64,000 bases of DNA from assembly GCF_003259365.1 (NCBI RefSeq), contig NZ_QLLY01000001.1:434001-498000 (forward strand). The letters run 5' to 3'. Position 1 is the first letter of the stretch. Each line of letters begins with the position of its first letter. Both the position numbers and the translations under genes were made by a program. Positions 23,473 to 32,010 of the stretch are shown piece by piece. Origin of the DNA: Streptomyces sp. PsTaAH-137. GTDB lineage: Bacteria > Actinomycetota > Actinomycetes > Streptomycetales > Streptomycetaceae. The notes below the pieces were generated by a model. The model saw only the letters and a program-made list of their open reading frames with translations, was not told the origin of the DNA and searched no databases.

Positions 23473-24353
23473 CCCTGATCGAGAAAGCGGCACACGGCGC
23501 GGCACCCGACAGCCGTACCGCGCCGGACGGACCCCCGTCGCCTCCGCGGCGGCGCACCCGGTCCGCGGCAGCCGCGCTGCGCTGGACCGCCCTGCGCCTG
23601 CTCGCCCTCACCGTCCTCGTCGCCGCCTGGCAGGCCGTGGTCGTCGCGGGCGTCTGGCCACGGGTCCTCGTCCCGTCGCCCGGGGACGTCTGGCACGCCT
23701 TCGTCGAGGCGTCCACCGTCCACGACGGTGTGCGCGGCTTCAGCAACCACCTGCTCGTCGAACACCTCGGCGTCTCCCTGCGCCGGATCGGCATCGGCAC
23801 GGGGTACGCGGCCCTGGCCGGCATTCCGCTCGGCCTGCTGATCGGCGTGATCAAACCGGTCGCCGTGGTCCTGGAGCCCGCCGTCACCTTCCTGCGGACG
23901 CTGCCTCCACTCGCGTACCTCTCCCTGCTGGTCATCTGGTTCGGCATCGACGAGTCCCCGAAGATCTGGCTGCTCGTCATCGCCGCGCTGCCGCCCGTCG
24001 CGGCCGCGACCGCCGCCGCCGTCCGCGCGGTCCCGGCCGACCTGGTGGAGGCCGCGCGGGCGCTGGGCGCGGGACCCGTGTCGCTGCTGCTCTCCGTACG
24101 ACTGCCCGCCGCCCTGCCGGAGATCCTGACCGGCGTGCGGATCGCCGTCGGCATCGCGTACACCTCGGTCGTCGCCGCCGAGACCATCAACGGCGTACCG
24201 GGCATCGGAGGCATGATCCGGGACGCGCAGCGCTACAACCAGACCGACGTCGTCATCGCCGGGATCATCGCCATCGGCCTCTCCGGGATCGCCCTCGACG
24301 CGCTCTTCAAGGGCGTGGAACGGCTGGCGGTCCCGTGGCGCGGCCGCGCCTGA
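23469..24353 (+). CDS. ssuC: Sulfonate ABC transporter permease
   Basis: This 294-residue inner-membrane permease is of the SsuC/TauC type. It has about six membrane helices, starting at LLALTVLVAAWQAVVVAGVW (about 49-68) and a cytoplasmic EAARALGAGPVSLLLSVRLP loop (about 195-214), the EAA motif that docks the ATPase. The GTG start overlaps the ssuD stop. The 45-residue basic N-terminal extension before the first helix is longer than usual. It works with the binding protein and ATPase downstream. Confidence 0.92.
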   Translation: MTLIEKAAHGAAPDSRTAPDGPPSPPRRRTRSAAAALRWTALRLLALTVLVAAWQAVVVAGVWPRVLVPSPGDVWHAFVEASTVHDGVRGFSNHLLVEHLGVSLRRIGIGTGYAALAGIPLGLLIGVIKPVAVVLEPAVTFLRTLPPLAYLSLLVIWFGIDESPKIWLLVIAALPPVAAATAAAVRAVPADLVEAARALGAGPVSLLLSVRLPAALPEILTGVRIAVGIAYTSVVAAETINGVPGIGGMIRDAQRYNQTDVVIAGIIAIGLSGIALDALFKGVERLAVPWRGRA

Positions 24354-24391
24354 CCTCACCACCCACCCCGACTCCGTACGAAGGAACAGCC

Positions 24392-25429
24392 ATGCCCGCC
24401 GCACCCCGCCGCACCGCCCTCCTCGCCGCAGCCGTCGCCCTGGTCGCCCTCACCGCGTCCGCCTGCGGCGACGGCGCCGACGCCGCCGAAGGCGGTGGAA
24501 GGACCCAGGTGCGCATCGCCTACCAGGCGATACCCAACGCCGACCTGGTGGTGAAGAACCAGCGGCTCCTGGAGAAGGCCCTCCCGGACGCCGACGTGAA
24601 GTGGGTGAAGTTCGACTCGGGCGGCGATGTGAACACGGCGGTGATCGCCGGAGCCGTGGATCTCGGGCTCGCCGGCTCCAGCCCGGTCACCAAGGGGCTC
24701 TCCGCGCCGCTGAACATCCCGTACAAGGTGGTGTGGATCCACGACGTGATCGGCGAGAACGAGGCCCTCGTCGCCAAGAAGGGCATCGGTTCGGTCAAGG
24801 CGCTCAAGGGCAAGAAGATCGCCACGCCCTTCGGGTCCACCTCCCACTACTCCCTGCTCGCCGCACTGGAATCGGCCGGCCTCAAGGCGTCCGACGTGAC
24901 CCTCGTCGACCTCCAGCCGCAGGACGCGCTCGCCGCCTGGCAGCGCGGCGACATCGACGCCGCGTACGTGTGGACACCCGCCCTCACCGAACTGGAGAAG
25001 GACGGCACGGTCCTCGTCACCAGCCGGGAGATCGCCGAACAGGGCAAGCCCACCGCCGATCTGGGCGTGGTCACCACCGCGTTCGCCGCCAAGCACCCGA
25101 AGATCGTGGACGCCTGGCTCAAGGCCGAGGACCAGGCCGTCAAGATGGCCAAGAGCGACCCCGGCACGGCCGCCACCGCCATCGGCGCCGAACTGAACCT
25201 CAGCCCCGCGGAAGCGAAGAAGCAGCTCGCCCAACTGGTCCTGCTCACCGCGAAGGAGCAGCAGGGCAGCGACTACCTCGGCAAGCCCGGCGCTCCCGGC
25301 GCGCTCGCGAGGAACCTGCACGACGCGTCCGTCTTCCTCAAGAGCCAGAAGGCCATCGACGCGGTGCCGGACCAGTCGGTCTTCGACAACTCGCTCGCGG
25401 TCAAGGAGCTGAACCGTGCCGCGCGTTGA
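24392..25429 (+). CDS. ssuA: Sulfonate/taurine ABC transporter substrate-binding lipoprotein
   Basis: This 345-residue binding protein has a signal peptide with lipobox LTASAC (Cys at about 26), so it is a lipoprotein on the outer face of the membrane. The mature part is an NMT1/OpuAC-like periplasmic-binding fold (TauA type) with AIPNADLVVKNQ, GAVDLGLAGSSPVTKGL (about 90-106), FGSTSHYSLLAALES (about 148-162) and DAAYVWTPALTEL. The GAAGGA site supports ATG 24392. It overlaps the ATPase gene by 14 bases. Taurine or a short alkanesulfonate is a likely substrate. Confidence 0.9.
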   Translation: MPAAPRRTALLAAAVALVALTASACGDGADAAEGGGRTQVRIAYQAIPNADLVVKNQRLLEKALPDADVKWVKFDSGGDVNTAVIAGAVDLGLAGSSPVTKGLSAPLNIPYKVVWIHDVIGENEALVAKKGIGSVKALKGKKIATPFGSTSHYSLLAALESAGLKASDVTLVDLQPQDALAAWQRGDIDAAYVWTPALTELEKDGTVLVTSREIAEQGKPTADLGVVTTAFAAKHPKIVDAWLKAEDQAVKMAKSDPGTAATAIGAELNLSPAEAKKQLAQLVLLTAKEQQGSDYLGKPGAPGALARNLHDASVFLKSQKAIDAVPDQSVFDNSLAVKELNRAAR

Positions 25430-26213
25430 GGACGACGGCCCCGAGTCGGATGTCGAACTGTCCGGGGTCAGCGTCCGCTACGGCACGGCCAAGGCGCCCG
25501 TGACCGCCGTCGCCGACGTGTCGCTGTCGGTGGGTCCCGGTGAGTTCGTGGTGCTGGTCGGCCCGTCCGGATGCGGCAAGACGACGCTGCTGCGCCTGAT
25601 CGCCGGATTCGAGCGGCCCGCCGCAGGGTCGGTGGAGGTGCGCCGCAAGGTCGGCGTCGTCTTCCAGCAGCCGCGCCTCTTCCCCTGGCGAACGGTGGGC
25701 GGCAACCTCTCCTTCGCGCTGGCCCGGCACGGTGTCGCACGCGCCGAACGGGCTGCCCGTGCCGAGGAGTTGCTGACCCTCGTGGGGCTGTCCGGTATGG
25801 CCGGGCGACGCACCTGGGAGCTGTCGGGCGGGCAGCAGCAGCGGGTGGCCATCGCGCGGGCGCTCGCCGCCGAACCGCAGATCCTGCTGATGGACGAGCC
25901 GTTCGCCGCGCTGGACGCGCTCACCCGCGAACGCCTCCAGGAGGAGGTCAGGACGCTGGCGGCGGTCACCGGGGCGACCGTGGTGTTCGTGACGCACTCG
26001 GCAGAGGAGGCCGTCCTGCTCGGCTCCCGCGTCGTGGTGATGGCGGCGGGCCCGGGACGAGTCGTCGACGAACTGCCCGTCCCGCTGCCCCGCGCGGCGA
26101 CGACCGATGTCGCGGCCCTGCGCGGCGACGCCCGCTTCGCCGAGCTGCGGGCTCAACTGGCCGCTGTCACGCGGGATGCGTCGGCTCAGGAGGTCGTACG
26201 GGGCACGCCTTAG
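25416..26213 (+). CDS. ssuB: Sulfonate ABC transporter ATP-binding protein
   Basis: This 265-residue ABC ATPase has Walker A GPSGCGKTTLL (about 49-59), Q-loop FQQPRLFPWR, signature LSGGQQQRVAIARA (about 132-145), Walker B ILLMDEP (about 153-159) and switch His in FVTHSAEEA. The GTG start lies inside the end of ssuA with an AAGGAG site 7 bases before it. Its stop overlaps the convergent cupin gene by 4 bases. It energises SsuC. Confidence 0.93.
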   Translation: MPRVEDDGPESDVELSGVSVRYGTAKAPVTAVADVSLSVGPGEFVVLVGPSGCGKTTLLRLIAGFERPAAGSVEVRRKVGVVFQQPRLFPWRTVGGNLSFALARHGVARAERAARAEELLTLVGLSGMAGRRTWELSGGQQQRVAIARALAAEPQILLMDEPFAALDALTRERLQEEVRTLAAVTGATVVFVTHSAEEAVLLGSRVVVMAAGPGRVVDELPVPLPRAATTDVAALRGDARFAELRAQLAAVTRDASAQEVVRGTP

Positions 26214-26719
26214 CCCTCGGCCGAGTCGGCGCCGGGCTCCTTGCCCAGCACGTACAGCTCCGGGAGGTTGACCACGATCGCCTCCTGGGTGCTGCGGGCG
26301 ATCACCACGACGGCCTCCTCGTCGGGGCTCGGGTTCTCCTCCCGGTGGGGGACGAACGGCGGTACGAAGATGTAGTCGCCGGGAGCCGTGCGGATGCGGA
26401 CCTCCTCCGGGGTGCCGGAGGAGTCGTCGAGGAAGACGAACTCGGGGTGCCCCTTCACCACATGGATCGCCGTCTCGGAGGGCCCGTGATGGTGGTTGGA
26501 GGAGGCGGTGACGGGGGCGACATGGGTCTGGCCCATCCACAGCCGCTCGGAGCCGACGCTGTCCCCGCTGATCGCGGCGAACCGGCGCATCCCGCCGGTC
26601 TGCGCGGTGTCGCCGTCGAGTCCGTCGGCACGGATGTGGTGCAGCCGTGCGCTCAGGGGGAGTTCGCCCGACCCGGCCAGATGCGGGTGGAAGGCGTCGT
26701 GTCCGGGGTGCGATGTCAT
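26210..26719 (-). CDS. Cupin domain protein
   Basis: This 169-residue single cupin has motif 1 as NHHHGPSETAIHVVKG (about 75-90, three consecutive His and a Glu) and motif 2 as PPFVPHREENPS (about 118-129). The metal site therefore looks complete. A dioxygenase or sugar-isomerase-like role is possible, but no partner gene fixes it. It is the last gene of a possible minus-strand group with a membrane protein upstream, and converges on ssuB with a 4-base overlap. Confidence 0.87.
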   Translation of the reverse strand: MTSHPGHDAFHPHLAGSGELPLSARLHHIRADGLDGDTAQTGGMRRFAAISGDSVGSERLWMGQTHVAPVTASSNHHHGPSETAIHVVKGHPEFVFLDDSSGTPEEVRIRTAPGDYIFVPPFVPHREENPSPDEEAVVVIARSTQEAIVVNLPELYVLGKEPGADSAEG

Positions 26720-26778
26720 GGGATGAAGTCCTGCTCTCGAAGGGCGCGACGCGAGGGCGGACCGGGCACGCCCGTGGT

Positions 26779-27219
26779 TCAGGCCGTGTGCGGTTCGTCG
26801 TTCACGGGATTCGGCACCGGGGGCGCCGGGGTCAGGGAGTGGTACGCGGCGCGGGCGTGCGCCACGCGCGCCGCCGTGGTGCCGGCGAGGGTGGCCGCGA
26901 GCAGGCAGGTGAGCCAGAGGCTGTCGCGGTCCGCGGTCCAGGTGAACACGCCCGTGGGCGGGATCGCGAAGCCGTTGAGGAACAGCCAGCACAGCACGGC
27001 GGTGCCGGGCGCAGCCGTGAAGCGGGCGAAGAACCCCAGCAGGGTCGCGAGCACGGACAGCACGGTGAGCGCGAGCAGCGGCCGCGTCTGCCCCGCGACC
27101 GTGTTGAGGAGGGCCACGAACAGCAGCGCGGTGGCGCAGGCGGCCGTCCACACCAGCGGCGTCGCCACGGGCCGGGGAACGGGGCGCTGCCCGGCTCTGA
27201 GAAACACCCACTTGATCAC
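26779..27219 (-). CDS. Four-helix membrane protein, DUF4118-like
   Basis: This 146-residue protein has four hydrophobic helices (about 22-40, 48-66, 70-95 and 108-130). The layout, with the short FLNGFAIPPTGVFTW loop between helices 3 and 4, resembles the KdpD-type DUF4118 sensor membrane domain, here without any kinase part. The GTG start is chosen because GGAAGGA lies upstream; the frame stays open further 5' without a site. The function is unknown. Confidence 0.65.
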   Translation of the reverse strand: MIKWVFLRAGQRPVPRPVATPLVWTAACATALLFVALLNTVAGQTRPLLALTVLSVLATLLGFFARFTAAPGTAVLCWLFLNGFAIPPTGVFTWTADRDSLWLTCLLAATLAGTTAARVAHARAAYHSLTPAPPVPNPVNDEPHTA

Positions 27220-27345
27220 GTTCGTGCTTCCTTCCGGCTGCGGCGACGGACGGGCAGGCCGACGCGGACCACCGATGAGCTCGGGGCCGTACGGACTGCC
27301 GGGGCCGCCATTCTCCCACCAGCGCCGCACGGCCCGGCCCGGGAG

Positions 27346-27837
27346 TCACCCGGCCTGCGCCGCCGCGGCCCTGCCTCGCGCCGCCGCGGCGGCCAGGACC
27401 TCGGGGTCGGAGGCCCATACGAGGGTGCCGCCGAGACGCGTGATGCGCCAGCCCTCCGCCGTGCGGGCGGCCTCGATGCGGGCGCGCTCGCCCAGGGTGA
27501 GGGCCGGCGCCGGGACCGCCTCCGGTGCGCGGGCCGGGTCGTGGGCCACCGTGAAGACCAGCCGGTTGAGGTCGATGGTGGCGCGGTCGCCGTCGATCTC
27601 GACGACCGGGTTGGTGTGGAGGTGCTGGGTCTCGGCCCAGTTCGACCGGCCGCGCGCCGCCTGCGCGGTGAGCGCGCCGATGCCGCGGGAGACCCCGCCC
27701 GGCGTCACCGCCTCCGCGTCGGGGGTGAAGATCGCCGCGGTCTCGTCGGCGGTGAAGCGGCTCTCGTCCAGCCAGCGGTCCCAGCGGGCGAGCAGATCGA
27801 TCAGCGCGGTGCGGTCGTCGAGCATGGCGTCGGACAT
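27346..27837 (-). CDS. SnoaL-like / NTF2-fold protein
   Basis: This 163-residue cone-fold protein (SnoaL_4-type) has LLARWDRWLDESRFTADETA (about 13-32) at the start, the HLHTNPVVEIDGDRATIDLN strand pair (about 72-91) and a C-terminal WRITRLGGTLVWA. Many such proteins act on small polyketide- or aromatic-type substrates or only bind them. It is divergent from a MarR gene whose operator array lies just upstream, so it is the most likely target of that MarR. Confidence 0.88.
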   Translation of the reverse strand: MSDAMLDDRTALIDLLARWDRWLDESRFTADETAAIFTPDAEAVTPGGVSRGIGALTAQAARGRSNWAETQHLHTNPVVEIDGDRATIDLNRLVFTVAHDPARAPEAVPAPALTLGERARIEAARTAEGWRITRLGGTLVWASDPEVLAAAAARGRAAAAQAG

Positions 27838-27853
27838 GGGATACCCCTTATTG

Positions 27854-27911
27854 CGTTAGCCGTACTAACGTTTGTGGCACTAACGAAAGTAGACCGTTAG
27901 GGTGACTAACG
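27854..27911. promoter_or_regulatory. Triple CGTTAG-N5-CTAACG operator array
   Basis: Three 17-bp elements lie in the 94-base divergent gap: CGTTAG-CCGTA-CTAACG at 27854-27870 (perfect), CGTTTG-TGGCA-CTAACG at 27869-27885 (one mismatch, overlapping the first by 2) and CGTTAG-GGTGA-CTAACG at 27895-27911 (perfect). They must cover both promoters. The divergently coded MarR protein is the likely binder. Confidence 0.8.
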
Positions 27912-27931
27912 CAAGGGGTACGATCCTTGTC

Positions 27932-28402
27932 ATGTCACCAGAGCACCCGGAGTCTCCGGAGTCCGCGCCCCCGGTCCCCGACCGTCTCGACGGCCTCCCG
28001 AGCAGGCTGCTCGGCCTCGCCGCCCTGCGCGCCGAGCGGGTGGTGGGGGAGAAGCTGGCCGGTGCCGATGCCCGGCGCTGGCACTACGCGGTGCTGGCCG
28101 TCCTCGCCGAGAGCGGCCCCGCAAGCCAGGCCGAACTCAGCCGCCGTACCCGCATCTACCGCAGCGACATGGTGGCCGTCCTCGACGAGCTGGCGGAGCG
28201 GGGGCACGTCGAGCGTGCCCCCGACCCCGACGACCGCCGGCGCAACGTCGTCACCCTCACCGCGCCGGGCCGCCGCCACCTCGCCCGCCTGGACCGGCTG
28301 ATCGGCGAGGCGCAGCAGGAACTGCTCGATCCGCTGACGGAGACCCAACGTGACGAGCTGGTAAGGCTGTTGACCCGCCTCAATGCGGGATGGCATCCCT
28401 GA
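27932..28402 (+). CDS. MarR family regulator C
   Basis: This 156-residue MarR protein has the winged HTH at about 50-105 (ASQAELSRRTRIYRSDMVAV as HTH, then APDPDDRRRNVVTLTAPG as wing, the canonical D-x-R-D/R wing). ATG 27932 is preferred over a GTG at 27902, which would lie inside the operator array. It is divergent from the SnoaL-like gene and overlaps the MFS gene tail-to-tail by 23 bases. Confidence 0.9.
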   Translation: MSPEHPESPESAPPVPDRLDGLPSRLLGLAALRAERVVGEKLAGADARRWHYAVLAVLAESGPASQAELSRRTRIYRSDMVAVLDELAERGHVERAPDPDDRRRNVVTLTAPGRRHLARLDRLIGEAQQELLDPLTETQRDELVRLLTRLNAGWHP

Positions 28403-29738
28403 CCGGAGCCGTCGCGGCCAGTCGGGCGCGCCGCGTGCGCGGGCCGAAGACTGCCAGGACGAGCGCCCCGACCGTCCACGTACCGGCGATGAAGAAGAAG
28501 ACGCTCTGGTACCCGTGGCCGTTGTAGAGCGCGGCCACGATCAGCGGCCCCGCGGCGTTGGAGAGACGGCCGAGCCCGTACGAGACGCTCGTGCCCAGGG
28601 AACGGCCGGGGGTGTCGAACAGCTCGGGGGAGTAGGCGTACGCGAGGGCCGTGTACCCGCGCTCGAAGAAGTTCACGAGGAAGCCGAACACGACGATGAG
28701 CGCCGGGCTGAACGTGAGCCCGTACAGCAGGCCGCACGCCGCGATGACCAGGCCGAACGCCGTCAGCGACCACTTGCGCTCGAAACGGTCGGTGACCAGG
28801 GAGGCGAGATAGGAGCCCAGCGGGGCGCCGACCGTGGTCAGGGCCACGTAGAAGACGGACTTCTCCACGCTGAAGCCCTCCTTCGCCAGCAGGGTCGGCG
28901 CCCAGCTCGAATAGCCGAAGAAGCCGATGGTCTGCGTCACCCACAGGACGGTGAGCAGCAGCGTCGGGTAGAGGTACTTCTTCTGCAGGAGCAGCTTCAA
29001 CGGCGCCTTGGGGGAGTGGACTTCCTCGACCGGCGGGGCCGGTTCGGGCAGCGGGCCCCGCTCGGCGGCGACCCGTGTCTCGATCTCGCGCAGCACCGCG
29101 TCGGCGGCGGCGTGGTCGCCGCGGCTCTCCAGCCAGCGCGGCGACTCCTTGAGGTGCCGGGTGAACAGGACCAGCAGGATGCCCAGGGATCCCCACAGAT
29201 AGACCAGCCGCCACGACCAGTCGTTGAGCGGCACGACCAGGCTGGCGATGAGATTGGTGACCGGGGTGCCGCAGATGCCGATGACGATGGCGTACGCCTG
29301 GTACTTGCCGCGGACGGCCGTCGGGTACATCTCGTTGACGTAGACGACGGCGACCACGGTCATCGCCGACAGGCCGGCCGAGGTCAGGACGCGGAACACG
29401 CCCAGCGACACCAGGTCCCACGAGAAGACCGAGGCGAACGAGAAGAGCGCGAAGAAGAACGTCGTCTGCAGCAGCGCCCGTTTGCGGCCCCACCGGTCGG
29501 CGATCACCCCGCCGGCGAGCGAGCCGATGAACATGCCGACGAACGACAGCGAGGTGACGTAGGCGACCTGATCGACCGTCACCCCCCACACGTCGACCAG
29601 TTTCGGGGCGGTGGTCGCGAAGCTGTTGATGTCCGCGAACTCGAAGAAGTACGCGAACGACACCGCGAGCAGGGTGAGTTTGTGGAACCGGGACAGGGGG
29701 AGCCTGTCGAGCCGGTTCAGTGCGTTGGCAGGGTGCAC
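28380..29738 (-). CDS. MFS transporter, probable aromatic or tricarboxylic acid importer
   Basis: This 452-residue major-facilitator protein has 12 predicted helices. The loop 2-3 motif is GGVIADRWGRKRAL (about 81-94), repeated as LVTDRFERKWSL between helices 8 and 9, and the central cytoplasmic loop is about residues 200-260. The FFEFADIN stretch in helix 1 has acidic residues like those of acid/H+ symporters. It is the third gene of the ligJ-ligI operon (74-base gap), so it may import pyrone dicarboxylate or a related acid. GTG 29738 is the proposed start. Substrate is inferred. Confidence 0.85.
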   Translation of the reverse strand: MHPANALNRLDRLPLSRFHKLTLLAVSFAYFFEFADINSFATTAPKLVDVWGVTVDQVAYVTSLSFVGMFIGSLAGGVIADRWGRKRALLQTTFFFALFSFASVFSWDLVSLGVFRVLTSAGLSAMTVVAVVYVNEMYPTAVRGKYQAYAIVIGICGTPVTNLIASLVVPLNDWSWRLVYLWGSLGILLVLFTRHLKESPRWLESRGDHAAADAVLREIETRVAAERGPLPEPAPPVEEVHSPKAPLKLLLQKKYLYPTLLLTVLWVTQTIGFFGYSSWAPTLLAKEGFSVEKSVFYVALTTVGAPLGSYLASLVTDRFERKWSLTAFGLVIAACGLLYGLTFSPALIVVFGFLVNFFERGYTALAYAYSPELFDTPGRSLGTSVSYGLGRLSNAAGPLIVAALYNGHGYQSVFFFIAGTWTVGALVLAVFGPRTRRARLAATAPVRDAIPH

Positions 29739-29812
29739 GGTGACGCCTTTGTCGGAGGAGGAGAGGGGCGGAGGAGAGGGAGGAGAAGGGGTGCGGGAGC
29801 GGCGTGTGCGGG

Positions 29813-30733
29813 TCAGGCGTTCTCGTCCGGCCAGTACAGGCGCGTCGGGTTGGCGACGAGGAGCCGGTGCCGCTGGTCGTCGGTGACCGCGACGTGCCGT
29901 ACGTGGTCGACGAGGAGTCCGTCGTCGGGCATGTGGTCCGTGAGGTTCGGGTGCGGCCAGTCGGTGCCCCACAGGACCTGGTCGGGGAACTCCTCCACCA
30001 TGCGGCGGCCGAACGGCACGACATCGGTGTAGGCGTGACGCTCGCCGTCGAGGGCCGCGGGCCCGGTGACGGTGAGGCGTTCCGGGCACGTCACCTTCAC
30101 CCACACGTCGTGCCGGTCCACGAACCGCAGGAACCCGCTGAACTCCGGGCCGCCGACCGGCTTGGTCACGTCCGGTCGCCCCATGTGGTCCACGACCAGC
30201 GGCGCGGGCAACGAGCCGAAGAAGTCCGCCAGTTCGGGCAGATCGGCGCTCTCGAAGTAGAGGACGATGTGCCAGCCCAGCGGGGCGATCTTCCGTGCGA
30301 TCGTGCGCAGCGCCTCCTTCGGTGACGCGTCGACCAGACGCCGTACGAAGTTGAAGCGGACGCCGCGCACGCCGGCGGCGTCGAGGTCGCGCAGCTCGGC
30401 CTCGCCGATGTCCGGCCGGACGGTGGCGATGCCGCGCGCCCTGCCGCCCGCGGCGCGGACGGCGTCGACCATCGCGGAGTTGTCCGCGCCGTGGCAGGTG
30501 GCCTGCACGATCACGTTGCGGGCGACGCCCAGGTGGTCGCGGAGCGCGAACAGCTGGTCCTTGCCGCCGTCGCACGGCGTGTACTTGCGCTCGGGCGCGA
30601 AGCCGAACTCCTTCTGCGGGCCGAAGACATGGCAGTGCGTGTCGACGGTCCCGGCCGGCAGCCGGAACTCCGGCACCGACGGGTCCCGGCACCAGTCGAG
30701 CCAGCCGGGAGTCTTGGGGGAGAGCGTGTGCAT
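29813..30733 (-). CDS. ligI: 2-pyrone-4,6-dicarboxylate lactonase-like amidohydrolase
   Basis: This 306-residue amidohydrolase-fold enzyme closely follows LigI, which opens 2-pyrone-4,6-dicarboxylate to 4-oxalomesaconate. Shared blocks are the AGTVDTHCHVFGP start (His33, His35), LFALRDHLGVARNVIVQAT, GVRGVRFNFVRRLVD (about 120-134), VDHMGRPDV, and the end WGTDWPHPNLTDHMPDDGLL with the catalytic Asp, then NPTRLYW. It lies between ligJ (33-base gap) and the MFS gene. Two consecutive pathway steps together make this call firm. Confidence 0.88.
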   Translation of the reverse strand: MHTLSPKTPGWLDWCRDPSVPEFRLPAGTVDTHCHVFGPQKEFGFAPERKYTPCDGGKDQLFALRDHLGVARNVIVQATCHGADNSAMVDAVRAAGGRARGIATVRPDIGEAELRDLDAAGVRGVRFNFVRRLVDASPKEALRTIARKIAPLGWHIVLYFESADLPELADFFGSLPAPLVVDHMGRPDVTKPVGGPEFSGFLRFVDRHDVWVKVTCPERLTVTGPAALDGERHAYTDVVPFGRRMVEEFPDQVLWGTDWPHPNLTDHMPDDGLLVDHVRHVAVTDDQRHRLLVANPTRLYWPDENA

Positions 30734-30766
30734 GGGAGAGCAACTCCTGGAGGAGGAAGGGGGGGC

Positions 30767-31792
30767 TCAGCGGCCCTGGCGCTTGAGCAGGGCGTCGAGG
30801 CGCGGATAGACCGCGCGGGCGTTGTGCTCCTGGATCGCCGCCAGATCGTCCGCGGGCAGCCGGGCGGCCTCCGCGTACCGGCGTGTGTCGTCGAAGTGGT
30901 GGCCGGTGCACGGGTCGATGTCGCGGACGGCGCCGATCATCTCCGAGGCGAAGAGGATGTTGCGGTGCGGCACCACGTCGTAGAGCAGGTCGGAACCCGG
31001 CTGGTGGTAGACGCAGGTGTCGAAGAAGACATTGCCGAGGACGTGCTCCTCCAGCGGCGGCTTCCCGAGCGCCATCGCGAGGCCGCGGAACCGGCCCCAG
31101 TGGTAGGGGACGGCGCCGCCGCCGTGCGGGATGACCAGACGCAGCGCGGGGAAGTCGGCGAACAGATCGCCCTGGATGAGCTGCATGAACGCCGTGGTGT
31201 CCGCGTTCAGATAGTGGGCGCCCGTGGTGTGGAAGGCCGGGTTGACGCTCGTACTGACATGGACCATCGCCGGAATGTCGTACTCCACCATCTTCTCGTA
31301 GACCGGGTACCACGACCGGTCGGTGAGCGGCGGCGCCGTCCAGTGGCCGCCCGAGGGGTCCGGGTTGAGGTTCAGGGCGACCGCGCCGAACTCCTCGACG
31401 CAGCGCACGAGTTCGGGAACGCAGGTCGCCGGGTCCACTCCCGGGGACTGCGGGAGCATCGCGGCAGGAGCGAACCGCTCCGGGTACAACCGGGCCACCC
31501 GGAAGCAGAGTTCGTTGCAGATCGCGGCCCAGGCCGCCGACGTGGCGAAGTCCCCGACGTGGTGCGCCATGAACGAGGCGCGCGGCGAGAACACGGTCAG
31601 GTCGATGCCGCGCTCGTCCATCAGCCGCAGCTGATTCGGCTCGACGCTCGCGCGCAGCTCGTCGTCACTGATCCGCAGCTCCGCGCGGGAGGGCGTGAGC
31701 GAGGGATCGTCGAGGGCGGCGATCTGCCGCGTGCGCCACGCCTCCAGCGCCGGCGGCGCGGTCGTGTAGTGACCGTGACAGTCAATGATCAT
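30767..31792 (-). CDS. ligJ: 4-oxalomesaconate hydratase-like amidohydrolase
   Basis: This 341-residue enzyme matches LigJ, which hydrates 4-oxalomesaconate to 4-carboxy-4-hydroxy-2-oxoadipate. It starts MIIDCHGHYT (His6 and His8 for zinc). It has SPRASFMAHHVGDF (about 85-98), MLPQSPGVDP, NLNPDPSGGHW, VIPHGGGAVPYHWGRFRG (about 225-242), and VFFDTCVYHQPG. ATG 31792 is fixed by a GGAGGG site. It is the first gene of the ligJ-ligI-MFS operon and divergent from a two-component system. The next enzyme (aldolase LigK) and a ring-cleavage dioxygenase are not in the window. Confidence 0.88.
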   Translation of the reverse strand: MIIDCHGHYTTAPPALEAWRTRQIAALDDPSLTPSRAELRISDDELRASVEPNQLRLMDERGIDLTVFSPRASFMAHHVGDFATSAAWAAICNELCFRVARLYPERFAPAAMLPQSPGVDPATCVPELVRCVEEFGAVALNLNPDPSGGHWTAPPLTDRSWYPVYEKMVEYDIPAMVHVSTSVNPAFHTTGAHYLNADTTAFMQLIQGDLFADFPALRLVIPHGGGAVPYHWGRFRGLAMALGKPPLEEHVLGNVFFDTCVYHQPGSDLLYDVVPHRNILFASEMIGAVRDIDPCTGHHFDDTRRYAEAARLPADDLAAIQEHNARAVYPRLDALLKRQGR

Positions 31793-32010
31793 GGTGGTGC
31801 CCTCCGGGGTGCGGCTCGGGGTCGACCGCTGCACCCTCACCCCGCCCGTCCGGCCCGCCGAAAAGCCCGCGCACGGAACTAACCGTCCCTTAACATTCCG
31901 GCCCGCGGGACCGGCCGCCGTCCCCGGTCCCCGAGGCCCTCACATGCACGTGGTCTACATTCGGAAGCGAGCGGTATCCGCGCAGACACCGCTGATGGGA
32001 GGCGGGAAAC

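Noticed and set aside
28156..30024. 622-codon minus-strand frame over the MFS and ligI genes
   Set aside because: It is a shifted frame with Arg/Pro/Ser-rich translation; the real genes in the other minus frame carry clear motifs.
29738..31313. In-frame 5' extension of the MFS gene to 31313
   Set aside because: It would run out of frame through ligI and ligJ, which are clearly coding; the GTG at 29738 restores a normal MFS length.
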